From positions 1 to 8,586 of the forward strand of contig JAUXAJ010000229.1 of the NCBI GenBank assembly GCA_030620005.1: a stretch of DNA of 8,586 nt, given 5' to 3'. This document shows, in pieces, positions 4,974 through 8,586 of this stretch. The DNA comes from Promethearchaeota archaeon. GTDB lineage: Archaea; Asgardarchaeota; Lokiarchaeia; Sigynarchaeales; SOKP01. A program made the translations under genes and the position numbers. The notes beneath the pieces were generated by a model. The model was not told the origin of the DNA, made no database searches, and worked only from the letters and a program-made list of their open reading frames with translations. Position 1 is the stretch's first letter. Every line of letters begins with the position of its first letter.

Positions 4974-5606
4974 CTACATGTTAAAGGGTTTTAAATCTTG
5001 TTTAAAAAATTCTTCATCCAATAAATTTTTGTTGGTTTTTAAAAATTGGATATCTTTTTTTTCATCTCGATATTCATCGGGAAGCATTTGCGGGATGGTC
5101 TCTATTATAGGAAACCATCTTTTACATTTCTCACAAAATAATAACCCTGATTCTATTTCGGTCTCCAATTTGATTTTGTTTAGCAAGTATAATTCAGGAA
5201 ATACATTGCCTATACCATTAATATCCAATGTTTTAGAGAAATCTAAAACTTTTCTATTTATTTCGTTTAAAATGAGAAAAAAGCATCTTTTACTGACCTT
5301 GTTTGAAGTTTTATCAATAATATTTTTTAATTCATTAATACTTGAAAGAATTAGTTTAAAATAGTCTTCTATTTGATTTTTTTCAATGGTGATATTATCT
5401 TTTAAAAAAATATTATCTTTCTCTTTAGAAATTTCAATAATTTTTTGCTTTTTAATATAATCGACATCCCTTCTTTCGTAAATCTCTAAAAAAGATTGAA
5501 ACTCGTCTTGGTTCGTTTCAAACGAAAAAATAAACAGTTTTAACGGAAAATGTTTATCCATGGGGCATGCCAAAATATCTAGCAACCATATCTTAATTGA
5601 TCTCAC
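4974..5606 (-). CDS. Trm112-like methyltransferase activator with a large helical insertion
   Basis: Trm112 proteins are small obligate partners that stabilise SAM-dependent methyltransferases acting on tRNA, rRNA and release factor. The N-terminal motif WLLDILACPMDKHFPLKL (residues 7-24 from the GTG) and the C-terminal GLLFCEKCKRWFPIIETIPQ (154-173) followed by MLPDE are the two halves of the Trm112 fold. About 130 mostly helical, lysine-rich residues separate them. Typical archaeal and bacterial forms are about 60 residues with no insert; eukaryotic ones carry a helical insert at this place, so the layout is eukaryote-like but longer. Cysteines 158 and 161 form the second zinc knuckle, but the first has only Cys14, with Asp where the second Cys would be. 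GTG at 5606 is part of AGGTGA; homologues begin close to KIWLLDILACP, so the real start may be ATT at 5597, five bases after AGGTGA. Monocistronic, upstream of a tRNA part. Confidence 0.85.
   Translation of the reverse strand: MRSIKIWLLDILACPMDKHFPLKLFIFSFETNQDEFQSFLEIYERRDVDYIKKQKIIEISKEKDNIFLKDNITIEKNQIEDYFKLILSSINELKNIIDKTSNKVSKRCFFLILNEINRKVLDFSKTLDINGIGNVFPELYLLNKIKLETEIESGLLFCEKCKRWFPIIETIPQMLPDEYRDEKKDIQFLKTNKNLLDEEFFKQDLKPFNM
4989..4996 (-). promoter_or_regulatory. TATA-like element for the tRNA 5' part
   Basis: ATTTAAAA on the minus strand, centred about 30 bases before A1 of the tRNA 5' part. It lies inside the last codons of the Trm112-like gene. The spacing equals that of the complete tRNA-Gln. 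Confidence 0.4.
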
Positions 5607-5608
5607 CT
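5603..5608 (-). promoter_or_regulatory. Shine-Dalgarno site AGGTGA deciding a probable AUU start for the Trm112-like gene
   Basis: AGGTGA, a five-base spacer GATCA, then ATT at 5597-5595, followed by AAG ATA TGG TTG. The GTG at 5606 lies inside the Shine-Dalgarno sequence itself, so it is a poor start codon. The arrangement copies that of the GPT gene (AGGTGA, six bases, ATA). Confidence 0.5.
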
Positions 5609-5780
5609 TAAACTTAATTTTCCATGTTAATGATTATGTTTTATTAAATTTATACATGAAATACTTCTTTAATTAGAAGTTAGTAATTTAATTAAAATAA
5701 TTTTTACATTATTAATCAGTACTTGATTCAACCGACGTTTAATAAAAACCTTTTGATTACTATTATTAAGTCGTATTGCA

Positions 5781-5880
5781 AGCCGAGACGGGAACGCTAT
5801 GACGGTCATTCAAGCGAGGAGTTCCCGATCGTGACTCTGTTTAACGCATTAGTTGGAAATAGTCAGAGAACGGGAACGCA
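5781..5880. ncRNA. GC-rich structured intergenic element with two mutually exclusive hairpins
   Basis: About half G+C inside an intergenic region that is otherwise strongly AT-rich. Plus-strand coordinates: CGGGAAC at 5789-5795 and again at 5871-5877 (both inside a 10-base direct repeat ACGGGAACGC at 5788-5797 and 5870-5879), with one complementary GTTCCCG at 5821-5827 between them. Fold A pairs the first copy and adds GCT/AGC and ATGA-CGG-TCAT. Fold B pairs the second copy, then CTCTG (5835-5839) with CAGAG (5864-5868), leaving a 7/2 internal loop that could be kink-turn-like (GA opposite AA) and a 24-base apical loop. No open frame covers it. The strand is undecided. On the minus strand it would be in the long leader of the Trm112-like gene or the tail of the ribophorin-like gene. 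An sRNA (H/ACA-like) or a regulatory leader are possibilities. Confidence 0.5.
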
Positions 5881-5907
5881 GATATTGAATCGAAAATGAG
5901 CATAACG

Positions 5908-5919
5908 GCGAAATTTCGC
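5908..5919. repeat. Perfect 12-base palindrome abutting the stop codon of the ribophorin I-like gene
   Basis: GCGAAATTTCGC. On the minus strand it shares one base with the TAG stop at 5921-5919. As RNA it would form a short GC-clamped hairpin; as DNA it could be a protein site. No T run follows, so it is not a clear terminator. Confidence 0.35.
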
Positions 5920-7790
5920 TAAATCAGATATGAACGCAACTGCTGAATCGATTTATCTATGGATCTGTCTATTTTCTTTTGTCTTTTTAAAAAATCATTT
6001 GATAATTTGTGATACGCAGATTTTGAAGGTAAACGCCCCTGTTTATACCGAATTTCCAAAAGATTTAGACTATCTTTGATAGAAATTCGCTCTGCATCGA
6101 GTAAATCTATTTTTTTTACAAGATTCTCTAATGAGACACTTGTTTCCATAATTTCATTCTTGTATGGGGCGAGTTCACGCATAATTTCTTCAATTTTTGA
6201 TGTGTTCTTATCTAAAATATTAACATACTTCTTTTTAGCAAGTTTTTTTCGTTTTTTGTCCGATTCAGCTTGCCTTATTTCAAAAATTAGGGTGTTTTTC
6301 TCTTCGAATAAAGAACAATACTCTTTAATTTCCTTTATTGGAATTTTTGCTCTTTCTATTACCGTTAATACTTCTTCTTTCTTTCTGGTTTTTGTAATTA
6401 ACACAAAAGCGGATGTTATTGCGATTATTAATAGTGTAAAAACAACGGGTCTTAATAACAAGTCAAAATAATCTAATGTGTATGTGAACTGTATGATATT
6501 TTTTTCCAAGGGACTTACATAATCGGATTCATAGGTCATGATCATTGAACTCTGAGTAAACTCAATTATTTTTGGAGGAGAAGTATAGGAAACAATTTTA
6601 TTACTTCCTTCAACAATAATTTTAATTGTTTGTTCTCTTCCAAGAAATTCATACTTAGTTGTGAGTATGTTAATTTGAATTGATTCTTGGAACCAATTTA
6701 ATGAAAAATAATTTTCAAAAGGTAAGTTATATTGTAATGTAAATCTAATTTTTGAATTAGGTACTATTCTCACACGATTTTCAAGGAAATCAATTTCTAA
6801 ATTTTTATAGCTTGATGTTGTATTATTGATGTCAGTGTCTTCTTCTAGGGTAACACCAAATATTTCTCCTAAATCGTCATAGACGCTCACGCTTTTTGCA
6901 AGTCCGGGGATAGACAACGAAAAAGAGTTTATATCTTTAACACCAATATTTTGGATTAAGAAATCTTCCCGTACTTTTATGACACTCCAAGGTGAAATAA
7001 AAATCTCGCGATTTAATTCTTTCACCTCCATTTTAGTTAAACTTGTTTCTGAAAGGCTTATACTGATATTTTCTTTTGTACCAATGTTTTCCAAAAAGGG
7101 TTTGAGATAAGCGTGACCCGTTGTATTTAAATCATAAGTGATAGAATGACTTGCAGAATTTTCGGTACCCCAATCCTTCTCAATTACAGACGAAGTTTTT
7201 GGAAACCTAAATATTGATGTAATACTACCTTCCGCCCTGTATGGCAAAATCGGATAAACTCGTCCAGTAAAATTGATGTATTGAGTAAGAATATACCCGT
7301 AAGGACTCGTAATCACAGAATACAACAATAAATCTTTATATGATTGGATAAAATTTATTTGTGTAACTTGATGAGGTAATAAGGGTGTGTCAAAATATAT
7401 TGCTATCATTTCAAACTCGTTCATTACCATGTAAGAACGTTCCGTTAATAAGGAATTTTTTTCCTTTCCATAAGCTTCATAAAAAATAAGATTAAGTTGG
7501 TCTTTCATAGGAATGCCAATGAATATAGATGTAATTGGGTAGCTATTAGAGTTTTTAACTTCCATGGAATCGATTATATTTACCAAACCATATCCACTAA
7601 AATTTGCTTCACGATTTATCTTAGTAATTAAAATATTTTCAGATCCTTCCAAACTTGCAGACGACTCCGGATAATTAATGCTATTTTGATTCATTTGATT
7701 AATGCGAGATGTTGTAGGAATATTTGATATTAAGATGAGGAAGATAAGAAAACTCGTGAAAATTAGATAGAAAAAATTCTTTCTCATCAT
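5919..7790 (-). CDS. Ribophorin I (OST1)-like membrane protein with cytosolic helical tail
   Basis: Type I membrane protein related to ribophorin I, the eukaryotic oligosaccharyltransferase subunit. Layout over 623 residues: signal/anchor helix at about 5-24; beta-rich outer region 45-440; membrane helix about 444-465; basic stop-transfer TKTRKK; then about 155 cytosolic residues of long charged helices. The family signature is LNREIFISPWSVIKVREDFL at 259-278 followed by QNIG, then FSLSIPG and VYDDLGEI at 304-310, and FTLQYNLPFENYF at 350-362. These line up with ribophorin I motifs of the form EREI-SHWGNI-VEE, DEIGN and GYNLP. N-x-S/T sequons occur at Asn63, 173, 222, 241 and 323, so it may itself be glycosylated. 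The ATG pair at 7790 has no Shine-Dalgarno site, with TATA-like TTTAAAAA close upstream, so it is probably leaderless. It is transcribed divergently from Sec61-beta. Role in OST is inference from homology. Confidence 0.8.
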   Translation of the reverse strand: MMRKNFFYLIFTSFLIFLILISNIPTTSRINQMNQNSINYPESSASLEGSENILITKINREANFSGYGLVNIIDSMEVKNSNSYPITSIFIGIPMKDQLNLIFYEAYGKEKNSLLTERSYMVMNEFEMIAIYFDTPLLPHQVTQINFIQSYKDLLLYSVITSPYGYILTQYINFTGRVYPILPYRAEGSITSIFRFPKTSSVIEKDWGTENSASHSITYDLNTTGHAYLKPFLENIGTKENISISLSETSLTKMEVKELNREIFISPWSVIKVREDFLIQNIGVKDINSFSLSIPGLAKSVSVYDDLGEIFGVTLEEDTDINNTTSSYKNLEIDFLENRVRIVPNSKIRFTLQYNLPFENYFSLNWFQESIQINILTTKYEFLGREQTIKIIVEGSNKIVSYTSPPKIIEFTQSSMIMTYESDYVSPLEKNIIQFTYTLDYFDLLLRPVVFTLLIIAITSAFVLITKTRKKEEVLTVIERAKIPIKEIKEYCSLFEEKNTLIFEIRQAESDKKRKKLAKKKYVNILDKNTSKIEEIMRELAPYKNEIMETSVSLENLVKKIDLLDAERISIKDSLNLLEIRYKQGRLPSKSAYHKLSNDFLKRQKKIDRSIDKSIQQLRSYLI

Positions 7791-7903
7791 GTAATATTAA
7801 AAACTTTTTAAATTAACTAAGAATAATTAATGCGTTTTATAAAAATTTTTTAAATTTTAATAATTTTAATTATTTAACTCTAAAATTATTTAACTCTAAA
7901 ACA
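7791..7903. promoter_or_regulatory. Divergent promoter region between the ribophorin I-like and Sec61-beta genes
   Basis: 113 bases of almost pure A/T separate the two divergent ATGs. Toward the left, TTTAAAAA on the minus strand lies about 20 bases from the ATG at 7790. Toward the right, TTATTTAA at 7870-7877 sits 27-34 bases before the ATG at 7904. Neither gene has a Shine-Dalgarno site, so both may be leaderless and share this control region. Confidence 0.45.
7870..7901 (+). repeat. Perfect 16-base tandem duplication directly before Sec61-beta
   Basis: TTATTTAACTCTAAAA occurs twice with no gap (7870-7885 and 7886-7901), ending two bases before the ATG. The first copy places a TATA-like TTATTTAA at the expected distance for leaderless transcription from 7904. 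The second copy places the same motif too close to the gene. Confidence 0.85.
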
Positions 7904-8128
7904 ATGTCGTCTCGTGGAAAACAATCAAGGCGGAAAAAAAGAAGGAGCGGAAACGCACCAATGCCTCTTGGTGGTGCAGGATTAATGCGCTTCTTTGAGG
8001 ATAGTTCAGTTGGGATAAAGATAGGGCCAATAGCCACCGTTTTATTATCGGCAATGTTAATTTTAATTGTCATTCTTGCACATTTAGGCGTTTTCAGTTG
8101 GTTGTTTACCCCAGGTGGGGGAGTTTAG
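7904..8128 (+). CDS. Preprotein translocase subunit Sec61-beta
   Basis: Small tail-anchored subunit of the SecYE-beta translocon in the cytoplasmic membrane, where it stabilises the channel and contacts incoming chains. The 74 residues show the family pattern: a basic N-terminus (RGKQSRRKKRR), the conserved segment PMPLGGAGLMRFFEDSSVGI at 19-38 followed by KIGP, then one membrane helix at about 41-60 (IATVLLSAMLILIVILAHLG) and a short outer tail. Slightly longer than many archaeal forms because of the basic N-terminus and the C-terminal FSWLFTPGGGV. The ATG is preceded by a duplicated TATA-containing repeat and no Shine-Dalgarno site, so leaderless. It is divergent from the ribophorin I-like gene and 53 bases upstream of the MazG-like gene. 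Assignment is firm. Confidence 0.95.
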   Translation: MSSRGKQSRRKKRRSGNAPMPLGGAGLMRFFEDSSVGIKIGPIATVLLSAMLILIVILAHLGVFSWLFTPGGGV

Positions 8129-8181
8129 AGATATTTCAAGACCTATATTATTTTTTAAGGCATGAATGTTGTTTATAAAAC

Positions 8182-8490
8182 ATGAGAATTTCAGATTTTC
8201 AAAAATTAATTAAAAATCTTTATTTTCATCAAGATTTTAAAAGAGGCGTGGATGGTACTTTTATATGGTTAATTGAGGAAGTAGGAGAGTTAACAAAAGT
8301 TCTTAAGAATCAAAAAATAGACAAGGAGAAAGCTTCGGAAGAATTAGCAGATATTATTGCTTGGAGTCATTCAATTGCAAATTTATTAGACATTAATCTT
8401 GAAGTAGCTTTACTTAAAAAATATCCGAATAAGTGTGTTAAATGTAATAAAAACCCTTGTTGTTGTTCTCACACCATTCCCGGATCATGA
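8182..8490 (+). CDS. MazG-like nucleotide pyrophosphohydrolase with C-terminal cysteine cluster
   Basis: All-alpha NTP pyrophosphohydrolase, a class that hydrolyses (d)NTPs to NMP and pyrophosphate, usually in house-cleaning of abnormal nucleotides. The metal-binding signature is complete: EEVGE (Glu32, Glu33, Glu36) and ELAD (Glu54, Asp57), fitting EExxE...ExxD. Upstream, the DGTFIWLIEE helix is typical of the family. At 102 residues it is a single-domain, MazG-like form. The tail KYPNKCVKCNKNPCCC carries cysteines 85, 88, 93, 94 and 95, suggesting a zinc knuckle with two extra cysteines. The ATG at 8182 has no Shine-Dalgarno site. An ATG at 8162 is out of frame. Weak TATA-like sequence lies around 8142-8150, so separate transcription is possible, or read-through from Sec61-beta. 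The exact substrate is not visible. Confidence 0.88.
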   Translation: MRISDFQKLIKNLYFHQDFKRGVDGTFIWLIEEVGELTKVLKNQKIDKEKASEELADIIAWSHSIANLLDINLEVALLKKYPNKCVKCNKNPCCCSHTIPGS

Positions 8491-8507
8491 GAAAAATTTT
8501 TGTAATG

Positions 8508-8538
8508 TATCCATTATTCATTCATTCAGTGATGGATA
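8508..8538 (+). terminator. Hairpin downstream of the MazG-like gene
   Basis: TATCCATTA pairs with TGATGGATA (nine pairs including one wobble) around a 13-base loop made of ATTC repeats, about 18 bases after the stop codon. A TTATTTTTTA stretch follows near 8551-8560. It could help end the plus-strand unit, or be chance in AT-rich DNA. Confidence 0.3.
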
Positions 8539-8586
8539 TATCAATTAAGAAATTATTTTTTACTCTATTTTGGAACTTTTAATACC

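Noticed and set aside
1..8586. CRISPR array, insertion sequence or phage-like module
   Set aside because: No spaced direct repeats, transposase, integrase or structural phage genes seen on either strand.

Overview
The window reads as a piece of an AT-rich archaeal chromosome, most likely from an Asgard (Lokiarchaeia-like) lineage. This rests on protein content: a Sec61-beta subunit, a ribophorin I (OST1)-like membrane protein, an Alg7/DPAGT1-type GlcNAc-1-phosphate transferase, a Trm112-like protein and a TPR protein ending in a RING-like cysteine cluster. Promoters look archaeal, with TATA-like boxes and several probably leaderless genes. No database search was possible; assignments come from motifs read by eye.

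Layout. From the left edge, minus strand: a partial archaeal/ER-type signal peptidase I (1-377), an unrecognised 53-residue protein (430-591), and the GPT-family glycosyl-1-phosphate transferase (746-2125). An AT-rich stretch follows with an orphan tRNA 3' part (T arm and acceptor strand, 2446-2470, minus). Next is an intact tRNA-Gln(UUG) on the plus strand (2834-2906), then a TPR/RING-like gene (3294-4589, probably starting at 4693, minus). An orphan tRNA 5' part (acceptor strand and D arm, 4934-4962, minus) lies just downstream of the Trm112-like gene (4974-5606, minus). A GC-rich intergenic element with two competing hairpins (5781-5880) precedes the ribophorin I-like gene (5919-7790, minus). 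A divergent intergenic region then leads to Sec61-beta (7904-8128) and a MazG-like pyrophosphohydrolase (8182-8490), both plus strand.

How the parts fit. Four genes belong to protein export and N-glycosylation as arranged in eukaryotes: the translocon subunit (Sec61-beta), leader removal (signal peptidase), the first lipid-linked sugar step (GPT), and a ribophorin I-like candidate partner of oligosaccharyltransferase. They are not one operon but sit within 8.5 kb. A second theme is tRNA and translation: a Trm112-like methyltransferase activator, one tRNA-Gln, and two tRNA parts that would pair through a perfect 7-bp acceptor stem.

The most unusual observations are the possible split (trans-spliced) or disrupted tRNA-Gln, whose anticodon arm I could not reconstruct; the ribophorin I-like protein with a helical cytosolic tail; two genes that appear to start at AUA or AUU behind good Shine-Dalgarno sites; and the structured GC-rich intergenic element.
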